Both the position numbers and the translations under genes were made by a program. From Paractinoplanes bogorensis (GTDB lineage: Bacteria > Actinomycetota > Actinomycetes > Mycobacteriales > Micromonosporaceae): DNA of 64,000 nucleotides. Positions within the stretch are counted from its first letter, which is position 1. Each line of letters starts with the position of its first letter. The stretch spans positions 1 through 64,000 of the forward strand of contig NZ_JAHKKG010000022.1 of NCBI RefSeq assembly GCF_018829635.1. Direction: 5' to 3'. Under the pieces are notes generated by a model that did not search any database, was not told the DNA's origin, and saw nothing but the letters and a program-made list of their open reading frames with translations. Of the stretch, positions 16,235 through 24,871 are shown one piece after another.

Positions 16235-19200
16235 ATGAGTGACGCGGCGGTGGCCATCGTGGTCCCCGCTGCTGATCGGTAAGACGAATCGAAGCCCGCG
16301 TCGCCCAGTGCGGCGCGGGCTTCGAACGTGAGGCGCTCGACGTCCGGCACCGAGAGATCCCGCGATCCCCGTACGGCGTCCGACGCACCCAGAAGCACGG
16401 CCGCCCGCTCGAAGTCGCCCTCACGAACCGCCAGATCGGCCAGCCCAACCAGGGTCAGCGCGATGACCGGGGAATCCTTCGACTCGACGGCCGTCCGCAC
16501 CGCGTCGGAGTGTTTCGCCCGGGCGGCGTCGAACTCGCCGGCCGCGGCCAGAATCAGCCCCTGGGTGTGCATCGCCATCGCGTAGAACTGCGGGACCGCG
16601 GCCGGGTGATTCATGGTGGCCAGGGCCATCTCCATGCTGCGGGCGGCCTCGTCGAGGTCACCGTCCATCCGGGCGAACATCGCTGTCCCGTACGCCACCG
16701 AGGCCAGCACCTCGGGCAACGCGACCTCGTCGGCGCCCTGCTGGGCCTGCTTGAGCGTGGCCCGGGCCTCGTCGAACTCGCCGGACAGCCACAGCTGGTG
16801 GGCGAGCTTCACGTCCATCTGCGGCAGGTCTTCGCGGATGCCGACCTCGCGGACCAGCGCGATCGCCTCGCGCTGCCAGGTCACGGCCTGCCGGAAGTCG
16901 CCCCGAGCGGCCGCCATGTCGCCCAGCGAGCTCAGCGCGAACCCGATGCCCCACCGTTCGCCGATCGCCCGGAACCCGTCCAGCGCCTCACGCATCTCGG
17001 CCTCGGCCACCTCGGCGCTCTGCCCGAAGTTGAGCCGCAGCTGGGCCACGAACAGCTTCGCGACCGAGCGCAACCACGGCTCCGGATCGTCGAACAGCGG
17101 CTCCACCATGGCGAACCCGGCCATCGGGTCGTTCTCGTCGTCGAACATCGCCGAGAGCGGGGGGATGAGCCGCAGCGCCGGATGGTTCGGGGTGATGCCG
17201 GCGGTGAGCTCCCGGGCCGTACGGAAATAGGCCTCCACCCGGCTGACCGGCAGCCCGCCTTCGAGACCGTTGATCGCCGCGTACGCGTTGGTCAGCGCGA
17301 TGTCTTCGACCTCGGCGTCGCCCGGCATCTCGGCGACGGCGGCGGCCAGCGGCGCGCCCTCGGACCGGTGCCCGCTCAGCCACCAGTACCAGCCGAGCCG
17401 GGCCACCAGCGCCGACGCGGTCGCCCGGTCGCCGGCCAGGATCGCCGCGCGTACCGAGCTCTGCAGGTTGTCGTGATCGGCGGCCAGGCGGGCCAGCCAG
17501 ACCAGCTGGTCACGGCCCCGCAGCTCGGGATCGGCGGCGCCGGCCCGGGCCAGCAGCCAGCCGGCCAGGGCCAGGCGCTGCGACTCGGACTCGCCCGCCT
17601 CGGCCAGCCGTTCCAGCCCGTACTCGCGGATCGTCTCGAGCATGCGGTAACGACCGTCCGGCCCGAGCACGAGCAACGACTTGTCGACCAGCCCGCCCAG
17701 TGCGTCGAGGTCGGCCCGGCACACCTGCTCGGCCGCGTCGAGGTCGGCGCCGCCCTGGAACAGCGCGAACCGCCGCCACAGCCGCCGCTCGGGTTCGGCC
17801 AGCAGATCCCAGCTCCAGTCGACCACCGCGCGCAGCGTCTGGTGGCGGGGGAGCGCGGTGCGGCTGCCCCCGGTGAGCAGGCGGAACCGGTCGGTCAGGC
17901 GGTCGGCCAGCACGGCCACCGGCAGGGTGCGCAGCCGGGCCGCGGCCAGCTCGATGGCCAGTGGCATGCCGTCCAGCGCCCGGCACACCCGTACGACGGA
18001 AGGGGTGTTCTCCTCGGTCAGCACGAAACCCGTGGCGCGATCGAGCAGGAGGCGTACGGAGGGAAAAGCGGAAGCGGCCGACGCACCCGCACCCACCGGC
18101 GGGAGAGCCAGCGGCTCGACCGGATAGAGCCGCTCGCCGGTGATGCCCAGCGGCTCGCGGCTGGTGGCCAGCAACGTCAGGCCGGGCGCGGCGCGCAGCA
18201 GATCGTCGGCGACCTCGGCCGCGGCGGCGATCAGATGCTCGCAGTTGTCCAGGATGAGCAGCATCGTGCGGCCGGCCAGCGACTCCCGCAGCCCGGAGCG
18301 GGCGCTGTGACCGGGCCGGTCGAGCACGGCGTGCCCGCGCATGCCCAGGGCGCCGAGGATGGCCTGCGGGATCTCGGCCGGATCGGTCACGGGGGCCAGC
18401 TCGACCCGCCACACCTCGCCCGGGACCGTGCCACCGGCCTCGACCGACAGGCGCGTCTTGCCGCTGCCGCCCGGCCCGAGCAACGTGACCAGGCGATTGT
18501 TCTCGAGCAGCCGCCGCACGGCGGTGACGTCACCCTCACGGCCCACGAAGCTGGACACCTCGGCCGGCAGGTTGCCGCGTTTCGGTTCGGCGCCGCGCAG
18601 CACCGAGACGTGCAGCGCGCGCAGGTCGGGGGACGGATCGGCGCCGAGCTCGTCGGCCAGGCGGGTGCGGAACGCCTCGAACACCTCGAGCGCCCGCCCC
18701 GGGTTGCCGGCCGTCTCGTGCGCCCGCATCAGCAGCGCCACCAGCGACTCGTCGAGCGGGTTGGCGGCGAGCATGCTCTCCACGTCGGGGACGACGTTGC
18801 GCCGGCCGAGGTCGGCGGCCAGGCGCTGTTTGAGCGCGATCAGGCGCAGCTGCTGCAGGCGTACGGCCTCGGCCCTCGCCACCTCGGGAAACTCCAGGTC
18901 GCCGCGCCACAGGGCGAGCGCCCCGGCCGGATCGGTGGTCGCCAGCCGGGTGAAGACGTGCGCGTCGACCTGGTCGGGCTCGACCACCAGGCGGTAGCCG
19001 TGCGGCGCGGCCTCGAGCACCAGCTCGGGCTCGGCCCGGCGCAGCCGCGACACGAGCGCCTGCAGCGCGTTGGCCGCGGCGGCGGGCGGATCGTCGCCCC
19101 ACACGCCGTCGATCAGGCGGTCGGCCGAGACGACCCGGCCCGGTTCGAGGGCGAGCAGAATCAGCAGCGCACGCAGCCGCGCACCCGACACGGTGCGGCC

Positions 19201-19236
19201 GCGCAGCTCCAACGGCCCGAGCACCGCGATTTCCAC
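16231..19236 (-). CDS. AfsR/SARP-family regulator with BTAD, NTPase and TPR domains
   Basis: A 1001-residue STAND-type transcriptional regulator. An OmpR-like winged helix occupies about residues 1-90, followed by the bacterial transcriptional activation domain (about 95-240), a P-loop NTPase with Walker A LLGPGGSGKTRL near residue 254 and TMLLILDNCEHL as Walker B, and a C-terminal half of TPR-like helices (about 560-1000). This is the architecture of AfsR-type pleiotropic regulators of secondary metabolism and development. Start is GTG. No biosynthetic cluster is adjacent, so its targets are likely elsewhere. It is convergent with the phytase-like gene; the two stop codons overlap in a palindromic CTAG. 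Confidence 0.93.
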   Translation of the reverse strand: MEIAVLGPLELRGRTVSGARLRALLILLALEPGRVVSADRLIDGVWGDDPPAAAANALQALVSRLRRAEPELVLEAAPHGYRLVVEPDQVDAHVFTRLATTDPAGALALWRGDLEFPEVARAEAVRLQQLRLIALKQRLAADLGRRNVVPDVESMLAANPLDESLVALLMRAHETAGNPGRALEVFEAFRTRLADELGADPSPDLRALHVSVLRGAEPKRGNLPAEVSSFVGREGDVTAVRRLLENNRLVTLLGPGGSGKTRLSVEAGGTVPGEVWRVELAPVTDPAEIPQAILGALGMRGHAVLDRPGHSARSGLRESLAGRTMLLILDNCEHLIAAAAEVADDLLRAAPGLTLLATSREPLGITGERLYPVEPLALPPVGAGASAASAFPSVRLLLDRATGFVLTEENTPSVVRVCRALDGMPLAIELAAARLRTLPVAVLADRLTDRFRLLTGGSRTALPRHQTLRAVVDWSWDLLAEPERRLWRRFALFQGGADLDAAEQVCRADLDALGGLVDKSLLVLGPDGRYRMLETIREYGLERLAEAGESESQRLALAGWLLARAGAADPELRGRDQLVWLARLAADHDNLQSSVRAAILAGDRATASALVARLGWYWWLSGHRSEGAPLAAAVAEMPGDAEVEDIALTNAYAAINGLEGGLPVSRVEAYFRTARELTAGITPNHPALRLIPPLSAMFDDENDPMAGFAMVEPLFDDPEPWLRSVAKLFVAQLRLNFGQSAEVAEAEMREALDGFRAIGERWGIGFALSSLGDMAAARGDFRQAVTWQREAIALVREVGIREDLPQMDVKLAHQLWLSGEFDEARATLKQAQQGADEVALPEVLASVAYGTAMFARMDGDLDEAARSMEMALATMNHPAAVPQFYAMAMHTQGLILAAAGEFDAARAKHSDAVRTAVESKDSPVIALTLVGLADLAVREGDFERAAVLLGASDAVRGSRDLSVPDVERLTFEARAALGDAGFDSSYRSAAGTTMATAASLI

Positions 19237-19259
19237 GGGTCCGATTCTGCCCCCTCACG

Positions 19260-19616
19260 TCACGCCGGTGCGCGCCGTGTCGCTCTCGTCTCCAACAGCG
19301 TCGGCATCAGGAGGACCACCGCGACCGCCGTGACGACCATGCCGACGATGACCGAGACGCCGACCCAGCCCGGCGCCGAGTCGTCGAAGAACGCGCCGAT
19401 CCCGAGCAGGGCCGACACCGCCCGCGAGACGACGACGGTGAGCAGACCGGCCCGGCTCCCGCGCCAGGCCGGCACCATCGCGGCCAGCGTGGCGAGGCCC
19501 AGCACCAGACCCGCGATGATCACGCCGACCGGAGGCACGGCGCCACCGATCGGAACGGCTCCGGCCAGGTCGAACAGGGCGAGCGCGATGCAGATGACCA
19601 ATCCGGTGGTCTTCAT
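19260..19616 (-). CDS. Small four-helix membrane protein of unknown function
   Basis: A 118-residue protein with about four hydrophobic segments (LVICIALALFDLAGAVPIG; VGVIIAGLVLGLATLAAMV; VVVSRAVSALLGIGAFF; VGVSVIVGMVVTAVAVVLLMP). The Arg-Thr-rich C-terminus is cytosolic by the positive-inside rule. I do not recognise a specific family; similar small proteins are common in actinomycetes. It ends 23 bases upstream of the AfsR-like gene on the same strand, so it may be co-transcribed with that regulator. Confidence 0.75.
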   Translation of the reverse strand: MKTTGLVICIALALFDLAGAVPIGGAVPPVGVIIAGLVLGLATLAAMVPAWRGSRAGLLTVVVSRAVSALLGIGAFFDDSAPGWVGVSVIVGMVVTAVAVVLLMPTLLETRATRRAPA

Positions 19617-19666
19617 GGGTGAGTCCTCCCAGTGATGTCGCTGACACCGGGGAGGGGCGGGTCACC

Positions 19667-20149
19667 TCAGCTGGATACCACCGGCGGTTCCGACGACCAC
19701 GGGAAGTCGATCCATTTTCCCGTACGCGACCAGACGTACTCACACCCGACCAGCGAATGCGGCTTCTGGTAGATCACGGCGATCCGCGCGTCGGCCACGT
19801 GCCCGGCGCAGAAGTCGCGCACCAGTTTGAGCGTCTCGCCGGTGTCGGCCACATCGTCGACGATCAGCACCTTGGCCCCGGTCAGATCGGCCGGCCGAGG
19901 CGACGGCGGCAGCAGCACCGGGGTGTCGAGCCGCTGGTCGACCCCGGTGTAGAACTCGACGTTGATCACGTGCACGTTCTTGACGTCGAGCGCGTAGGCG
20001 ACCGACCCGGCCAGGAAAAGCCCACCGCGCGCCACCGCGAGCACCAGATCGGGCCGGTAACCGTCGTCGGCGATCTGCTGGGCCAGTTCGCGACCGGCCC
20101 GCCCGAAGCCGGTCCAGGTCAGGGTCTCGCGCTCCGCCATGGAGATCAC
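19667..20149 (-). CDS. Purine-type phosphoribosyltransferase
   Basis: A 160-residue type I phosphoribosyltransferase, resembling xanthine/hypoxanthine PRTases of the Gpt group. The PRPP-binding loop VLIVDDVADTGETL is intact and preceded by the usual LVLAVARGGLFLAG hydrophobic strand. Such enzymes salvage nucleobases by transferring ribose-5-phosphate from PRPP. The start could be GTG 20149 or ATG 20140 (MAERE); neither has a strong ribosome site. It is divergently transcribed from a small P-loop kinase gene 32 bases away. The nucleobase preference is not determinable from sequence. Confidence 0.87.
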   Translation of the reverse strand: MISMAERETLTWTGFGRAGRELAQQIADDGYRPDLVLAVARGGLFLAGSVAYALDVKNVHVINVEFYTGVDQRLDTPVLLPPSPRPADLTGAKVLIVDDVADTGETLKLVRDFCAGHVADARIAVIYQKPHSLVGCEYVWSRTGKWIDFPWSSEPPVVSS

Positions 20150-20181
20150 TCTAGAGAGCGCGGCCGGGCTACTGTTCGCGC

Positions 20182-20700
20182 ATGCCCGCGGCGCTGCTCA
20201 TCACTGGAACGGTGGGGGCCGGCAAGACCACGGTGGCCGAAGCCGTCGGCGATCTGCTCACCGGGCGCGAGATCCCGAACGCGGTGATCGACCTCGACTG
20301 GCTGCGCCGCGCATGGCCCGCGCCGCCGGGTGACCGGTTCAACGGCGCGCTCACCCTGCGCAACCTGGAGGCGGTGGCGGCGAATTTCGTGGCGGCCGGA
20401 GCTTCCCGGCTGGTGCTGGCGGGCGTGCTGGAGTCGCGGGCGGAGCTGCACGCGTACGGGAAAGCCTTGGAAATGCCTTTGACTGTGTGCCGCCTGAGGG
20501 TAGCCCTGCCGACGGTGCGGGAGCGGCTGCGGCGCCGGCATGCGCTGGATCCGGCCGGGCTCGCCTGGCATCTCGCGCGTTCCGGTGAGCTGGATGCCAT
20601 CCTGACCGACGCTCTGGTCGAGGACTACGTGGTTGACGTCGTCGGCGAGACACCCGCGCAGGTCGCCGTGGCCGTGACCCGTGATTGGATGGCCGGGTGA
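20182..20700 (+). CDS. Small P-loop ATPase/kinase
   Basis: A 172-residue P-loop protein with Walker A GTVGAGKTT at residues 9-17 and the general fold of nucleoside/shikimate/adenylylsulphate-type kinases. A DLDWLRRAWP motif after strand 2 and an RLRVALPTVRERLRRRHALD lid-like region are consistent with a small-molecule kinase. Exact substrate is unknown. The stop overlaps the start of the next gene (GTGA), so the kinase and the GNAT-like protein are translationally coupled. Confidence 0.78.
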   Translation: MPAALLITGTVGAGKTTVAEAVGDLLTGREIPNAVIDLDWLRRAWPAPPGDRFNGALTLRNLEAVAANFVAAGASRLVLAGVLESRAELHAYGKALEMPLTVCRLRVALPTVRERLRRRHALDPAGLAWHLARSGELDAILTDALVEDYVVDVVGETPAQVAVAVTRDWMAG

Positions 20701-20993
20701 AGATTTCCGACGTGCCTGACAAGGAACGCTTCGAGGCGCGCGACGATGAGGGCACCCTGCTCGGCGTGATCACCTATCAGGTCACCGGCAACGTCATCGC
20801 CTATACGCACACCAAGGTCGAGCCGGAGTTCGAAGGCCACGGGGTCGGCGGCGAACTGGCCCGCGCGGCCATGGAGGACGCGCAGGGGCGTGGGCGTACG
20901 GTCGTGCCGATCTGCCCGTTCCTGAGTAGCTGGCTCGACGAGCACCACGACTACGACAAGATCGTGGTGCGCTCCCACCGCCGGGTCAAATAG
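20697..20993 (+). CDS. Small GNAT-fold (YidJ/Gcn5-related) acetyltransferase
   Basis: A 98-residue short GNAT protein of the YidJ (GNAT_2/DUF-type) group. The acetyl-CoA loop region reads VEPEFEGHGVGGELARAAMEDAQGRG, and the C-terminal VPICPFLSSWLDEHHDYDKIV block is typical of these single-domain N-acetyltransferases. The GTG at 20697 is preferred over an upstream TTG because it overlaps the stop of the kinase gene. The substrate is unknown. It is convergent with the DUF427 gene, only two bases separating the stop codons. Confidence 0.88.
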   Translation: MKISDVPDKERFEARDDEGTLLGVITYQVTGNVIAYTHTKVEPEFEGHGVGGELARAAMEDAQGRGRTVVPICPFLSSWLDEHHDYDKIVVRSHRRVK

Positions 20994-20995
20994 GC

Positions 20996-21649
20996 TCAGG
21001 AAAACGGACTTTCCGGGCGCTGCTGTGGTTCGCCGTCGACGACGACGTCGACCCGCTCGTCGAAGAAGCAGAGCAGGTCACGGATCTTCGGGATCTCGCC
21101 GATCGGCTCCGGGTAGCTCCACGCCGCGTCGGCCAGCGCCGGATGCGACCAGTAGCGGGCCACACCCTTGTACGGGCATCGGCTCACCGTCGCGCTCGCG
21201 GTCAGCAGTTCGGTGCGCACGTCGGCGAACGGCAGGTAGTAGCGCGTCGGCAGGGACGTCTCGAAGAGCAGCACCGGCCGTACGCTGTTGGCCACCTCCT
21301 GCCCGTCGATGAAAACCTGGACGCGGCGCGAACTGTGCAGCGTGTCGACCCGGTGGCGCGGCGAGCGGGCGTGCACGAAGACCTGCTCGTCCTCCTCGTA
21401 CCAGTCGAACGCCGTCCACGAGAACGTGACGTGCCCCTTCAACTCGTCGAACCGATCGTCGGTCTTGGCCGCGGCCCGGCTGTCGAGCACGTCGTCGACC
21501 GGGATGAAGTAGGTCGGGAAGCCGTGCTCGCCGATCTCGTCGAGCAGCAGGGCACGGGTGCTGTCGGCCACGACCTTGCTGCCCCGGCGCACCCGGATGC
21601 GGCGGGGCGTGGGCTCGATGACCGCCGGCGGCGGCCGGAATTCCACCAT
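20996..21649 (-). CDS. DUF427 domain protein
   Basis: A 217-residue cytosolic protein with two tandem DUF427 modules. The first ends with WTAFDWYEEDEQVFVHARSP and the second contains RVQVFIDGQEVANSVRPVLLFETSLPTRYYLPFADV, SRCPYKGVARYWS and WSYPEPIGEIPKIRDLLCFFDERVDV, all hallmarks of the family. Molecular function is not established. It is convergent with the GNAT gene and divergent from a hypothetical gene at 21688. Confidence 0.92.
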   Translation of the reverse strand: MVEFRPPPAVIEPTPRRIRVRRGSKVVADSTRALLLDEIGEHGFPTYFIPVDDVLDSRAAAKTDDRFDELKGHVTFSWTAFDWYEEDEQVFVHARSPRHRVDTLHSSRRVQVFIDGQEVANSVRPVLLFETSLPTRYYLPFADVRTELLTASATVSRCPYKGVARYWSHPALADAAWSYPEPIGEIPKIRDLLCFFDERVDVVVDGEPQQRPESPFS

Positions 21650-21687
21650 GATTACGGCTTACACCCGACACGGCTTAAGTTCCACTG

Positions 21688-22188
21688 GTGGCCTACGACG
21701 CGCTGGCGGAAAGCGTGCGGTTGATCTCGCTCGGTCCGCCGCTGACCTTCGCCGCCCTGAGCCGCCGGCACCGCTTCGCCCCACTGGCCGTCGACGTCGA
21801 CGGCGACATTGCCGCGACCCGCTTCCTCCGCCGCGGGGTGGCCTGCTGGTGGGACGACATTCACCTTCTTTCCCGTACGGGCGATGGCCGCTGGACCCTC
21901 CACGGCGGCGGGGGAGGCTCACACTCACCAGACGACTTCACGGCCCGCGACAACTTGGCGCCCGACGCCTTGGCGATCGAGGGCGGCGCATCCGTGGCGG
22001 CCGCTCAGTGGCTGCATTCCGCAACGCTGCTGGCGGGTCCCGCATTGACCACAATCCGAGTCGGCGGTCGCCGCGACCTGACCGTCCCGTCGCACGGCCG
22101 CTTGGTCGTCGTCTGGGCCGGAGATGTTGGACCTTCTCTGTCCGCCCACGGCCCCGACGGGCGGGCGCTCGCGACCGCCACTCTTTGA
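21688..22188 (+). CDS. Hypothetical protein
   Basis: A 166-residue soluble protein I do not recognise. It contains alternating hydrophobic strands and Gly-rich turns (ATRFLRRGVACWWDDIHLLSRTGDGRWTLHGGGGG; TIRVGGRRDLTVPSHGRLVVVWAGD), suggesting an all-beta fold. The start is GTG. It lies between the divergent DUF427 gene and the small membrane-protein gene at 22261. A match to the iterated TTTCCCGTACGG DNA word lies within it at 21869. Confidence 0.6.
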   Translation: MAYDALAESVRLISLGPPLTFAALSRRHRFAPLAVDVDGDIAATRFLRRGVACWWDDIHLLSRTGDGRWTLHGGGGGSHSPDDFTARDNLAPDALAIEGGASVAAAQWLHSATLLAGPALTTIRVGGRRDLTVPSHGRLVVVWAGDVGPSLSAHGPDGRALATATL

Positions 22189-22260
22189 GGAACTGCTCAG
22201 GTGTGACGGGCGCCGGCCGACATGACGGCTTGTCTTTCGCCTGTGCCGCCGAGGAGTTCC

Positions 22261-22608
22261 GTGTCAACGAGGAGAAGTCGGTCCACGATTGTGCTGATCG
22301 GGATTGCCGCGGTGCTTTCGCTGCAGTCGAGTCTTGCGTGGGTCAGTCAGGGCTACGACGGTGACGTCTATGCCGGGGGTGTCTACGACGGTGGCGGGTC
22401 CTATCACCCGTGGGCTTTCGTGGTCGGCGGCGTGCTCGGGACGGCGTTCGTCGCGGGAGTCGTGGCCCTGGTCGCCTATCTGCGCCGGTCGCGGGTCGTG
22501 GCTCGGCGCAGCCTGGTCGTCGCCTGCTTCGCGGCCCTTCCGGCGGTGGTGCCCGCCCTGATCGGTGCCTTCGCCTACCGCCGGCTGCGGAACGAAAGAT
22601 CAGCGTAG
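22261..22608 (+). CDS. Small two- or three-helix membrane protein
   Basis: A 115-residue protein with an N-terminal hydrophobic segment (TIVLIGIAAVLSLQSSLAWV), a Gly/Tyr-rich extracytoplasmic loop (YDGDVYAGGVYDGGGSYHPW) and two further helices (FVVGGVLGTAFVAGVVALVAYL; LVVACFAALPAVVPALIGAFAY). GTG 22261 is chosen because GAGGAG lies just upstream; an upstream ATG at 22222 is open too. Function unknown. Its last bases overlap the end of the convergent GDSL hydrolase gene. Confidence 0.65.
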   Translation: MSTRRSRSTIVLIGIAAVLSLQSSLAWVSQGYDGDVYAGGVYDGGGSYHPWAFVVGGVLGTAFVAGVVALVAYLRRSRVVARRSLVVACFAALPAVVPALIGAFAYRRLRNERSA

Positions 22609-23271
22609 GGGCGGGATCAGCGCGGCGATCGCGGCCTGACCCGCCGCGTTCGGGTGGTCGCCGTCGGGGGCCAGCAGGCCGGTCGGGTCGTCGGTGCCGT
22701 CGTCGCCGTGGAAGGCCTCCGCCGTCGACACGTAGGTGCCGCCGGACGCGGCCGCGGCCTGCTGCAACGCCTGGTTGATCAGGGTGGTGGCGCGGGTGGC
22801 GTCGGCGACGCCGTCGGGGCCGTAGTTCGCGGCGCCGACCTGGCCGTCCTGCACCACGTTCCAGTAGCCGAGCACGATCACCGGGATCTTCCGGGCGTCC
22901 CTGATCTGCGTGACCGAAGCGGCCACGTTCTGTTCGACCTCGGAGGCCACGTCGGCGTACCGGGACGGGTCGTCGAAGACGTCGGCGATGTCGTTGGCCC
23001 CGATCATGATGACCACCTCGGCCGCGGACGAGAGCACGGCCCGCTCGGTGGGCAGCGCGGCCCGCACGTCGGCCGAGGTGGTGCCGGGGACAGCCCGGTT
23101 GACGTCCGTGGCGTGCTGGGTGGTCGCATAGAGCGCGGGAAACGGCGTACATCCGCAATTGCTGCCGGCCGGGACCGAATCGCCCACGGTGACCACCGAC
23201 GGGGTGGCGGGGGCGGCGCAGGCGGCCAGGACGAGAACGGCGGCGGCCGGCACGGCCGAACGGAATCTCAC
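22600..23271 (-). CDS. SGNH/GDSL-type lipoprotein hydrolase
   Basis: A 223-residue extracytoplasmic hydrolase. The N-terminus VRFRSAVPAAAVLVLAACAAP is a lipoprotein signal with lipobox LAAC. The SGNH blocks are visible: GDS in VVTVGDSVPAG (block I), GAND in VIMIGANDI (block III) and DGDHPN with the catalytic Asp-x-x-His (block V). It is the last gene of a four-gene minus-strand operon whose starts and stops overlap by four bases (GTGA here). With the upstream esterase and MprF-like genes it probably acts on membrane lipids or their esters (inferred). Confidence 0.88.
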   Translation of the reverse strand: MRFRSAVPAAAVLVLAACAAPATPSVVTVGDSVPAGSNCGCTPFPALYATTQHATDVNRAVPGTTSADVRAALPTERAVLSSAAEVVIMIGANDIADVFDDPSRYADVASEVEQNVAASVTQIRDARKIPVIVLGYWNVVQDGQVGAANYGPDGVADATRATTLINQALQQAAAASGGTYVSTAEAFHGDDGTDDPTGLLAPDGDHPNAAGQAAIAALIPPLR

Positions 23272-24218
23272 GACAGCGGCCCCGCGAGGTGGGCCGACAA
23301 CCAGTCGAACGCGGGCGCCTCCATCTGCCGCCACACCGCGCTGCTGTGCCCGCCGTGCGCCACCATCGCCGTGGTCAGGGCGAGCGGGGCGTGGACGGCG
23401 GCGGCCAGGTGGCGGGAACCGGCGGCCGAACCGCGGTCGTCGGCGGCCCAGCCGACCCACAACGCGGCCGCGGGCTGCGGCAGATGGCGGAGGCGCCAGA
23501 CGTCGTTGTTGGTGGTGAGCTGCGAGCCGTCGCCGACGTCGATGCCGGGCGTGGCGTACCCGGCCAGGCTGGCCGCCGCCGCGTACCGGCCGGGGTGGCG
23601 CAGCAGCAGGTTGGCCGCGCAGTAGCCGCCCGCCGAATAGCCGGCCAGTCCCCACGCGGCCGGGTCGGTGCGGATGCGGTAGTGGGCGCGGGCGTAGGCC
23701 GGCACGTCGACGGTCAGGAACGTCTCGGACTGGGCGCCACCGCGCAGGTCGGTGCATTCGGTGTCGAGCATCGGCTGCGGGGTCTGGGTCGGGAACAGCA
23801 CGACCGTCGGCGCCATCCGGCCCGCGTTGATCTCGCCGTCGAGTGTGGCCTGTACGCGGAGTTTGCCCAGCCAGGTCTTCGGCGTGCCGGGATAACCGTG
23901 CAGCGCCTCGATGACCGGGAACCGCTCGGCCGGGTTGTTGCGGTAGGCGGCGGGCAGGTAGACGTACATGGGCACCGACATGCCATGACCGCTCACCGGG
24001 ACCTCGACGATCTCACTGCCGTAGGCCGAGATGCCGGACTTGTCGAGCGCCGGGAACGCGCCGCTGATCCGGTTGACCTGCACGCCGACCGTGGCCGCGA
24101 CGCTGAGGACGGCCCCGGCCACCAGGGCGACACGCCCGATCACGCGAACCCTGTCCCACCCCAGCGCGAGCGCGACGGCCGTGATGAGCACGGCGGCGAT
24201 CGTCAGAACGGTCGTCAT
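23268..24218 (-). CDS. Membrane-anchored alpha/beta-hydrolase, esterase D/antigen-85-like
   Basis: A 316-residue protein. Residues 1-50 contain two hydrophobic helices and the rest is an alpha/beta-hydrolase of the esterase/mycolyltransferase-like fold: VYLPAAYRNNPAERFPVIEALHGYPGTPKTW, nucleophile elbow GLAGYSAGGYCAANLLL (Ser), a candidate acidic residue in WAADDRG, and the catalytic His in HGGHSSAVW. It is coupled by ATGA overlap to the gene before it and by GTGA to the GDSL lipoprotein after it. In some bacteria hydrolases next to aminoacyl-phosphatidylglycerol synthases remove the aminoacyl group (AhyD-type); that role is an inference here. Confidence 0.82.
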   Translation of the reverse strand: MTTVLTIAAVLITAVALALGWDRVRVIGRVALVAGAVLSVAATVGVQVNRISGAFPALDKSGISAYGSEIVEVPVSGHGMSVPMYVYLPAAYRNNPAERFPVIEALHGYPGTPKTWLGKLRVQATLDGEINAGRMAPTVVLFPTQTPQPMLDTECTDLRGGAQSETFLTVDVPAYARAHYRIRTDPAAWGLAGYSAGGYCAANLLLRHPGRYAAAASLAGYATPGIDVGDGSQLTTNNDVWRLRHLPQPAAALWVGWAADDRGSAAGSRHLAAAVHAPLALTTAMVAHGGHSSAVWRQMEAPAFDWLSAHLAGPLS

Positions 24219-24871
24219 GTGAGCACTCCCGCGGACGGCAGGGTCATCGGCGCGGCCAGCGCGGGCGGCACGTCGGCGGCCGATCGTCCGGCCGTGCCCA
24301 GTCCGGCGCTCACCACCGAGGAGCCGAGCGGTCCGGCCGGCACGACCCAACCGCTGCCGGTCACGCGCAGGTCGCGGCGGAGTTCGAGGGCGAGGGCGAG
24401 CAGGTCGGCCGGTGTGGTGGCCGAGGTGGGCGACATGGTCACGGTTACGGCTTCCCCCGTACGGGCGTAGTCCGTCCCGAGACACAGCACCACCGGAAAC
24501 GCGACAGCGGGTCGATCCCGGTAGTCCGCCGGCAACGTGACGCGCGGCGGCCCGGCCAGGTGCCAGGCCGGGTACCCGCTCGGCCGCCAGGTGAACGACT
24601 TCGCCGCCAGGTGCGCGTCGAGCAGCCCGGCCCGGACCCGTCCGGTGTGCGTGGCCGTCCCGGTGTCGCCGCCGAGGGCCTGCCACGACGGATAGAACTC
24701 CTCGTGCCGGTTGACCGCCAGCCCCACGGTCAGCACGGCCAGCGTCTCGACCAGCAGCACGCCCACGACCCGGGTGAGCCGGCCGCGCGACCACCACCGT
24801 ACGAGCGCCGCCCCGGCCACCACGGTGACGACCGCCGCCAGCAGGATCAGCGGTATCCCGGTGAGCTTCAT
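24215..24871 (-). CDS. Membrane protein of unknown function in MprF-like operon
   Basis: A 218-residue protein with two N-terminal transmembrane helices (IPLILLAAVVTVVAGAALV; VVGVLLVETLAVLTVGLAV) and a soluble extracytoplasmic domain (WRPSGYPAWHLAGPPRVTLPADYRDRP; VVLCLGTDYARTGEAVTVTM). It looks like a degenerate, non-catalytic hydrolase-like partner: I see no nucleophile motif. Both ends overlap neighbouring genes by four bases (ATGA), so it is translated in a chain between the DUF2156 protein and the esterase. Function unknown. Confidence 0.75.
   Translation of the reverse strand: MKLTGIPLILLAAVVTVVAGAALVRWWSRGRLTRVVGVLLVETLAVLTVGLAVNRHEEFYPSWQALGGDTGTATHTGRVRAGLLDAHLAAKSFTWRPSGYPAWHLAGPPRVTLPADYRDRPAVAFPVVLCLGTDYARTGEAVTVTMSPTSATTPADLLALALELRRDLRVTGSGWVVPAGPLGSSVVSAGLGTAGRSAADVPPALAAPMTLPSAGVLT

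Noticed and set aside
16510..19635. 1041-codon plus-strand frame opposite the AfsR-like gene
   Set aside because: It mirrors the regulator gene, has no recognisable domains and no ribosome site.
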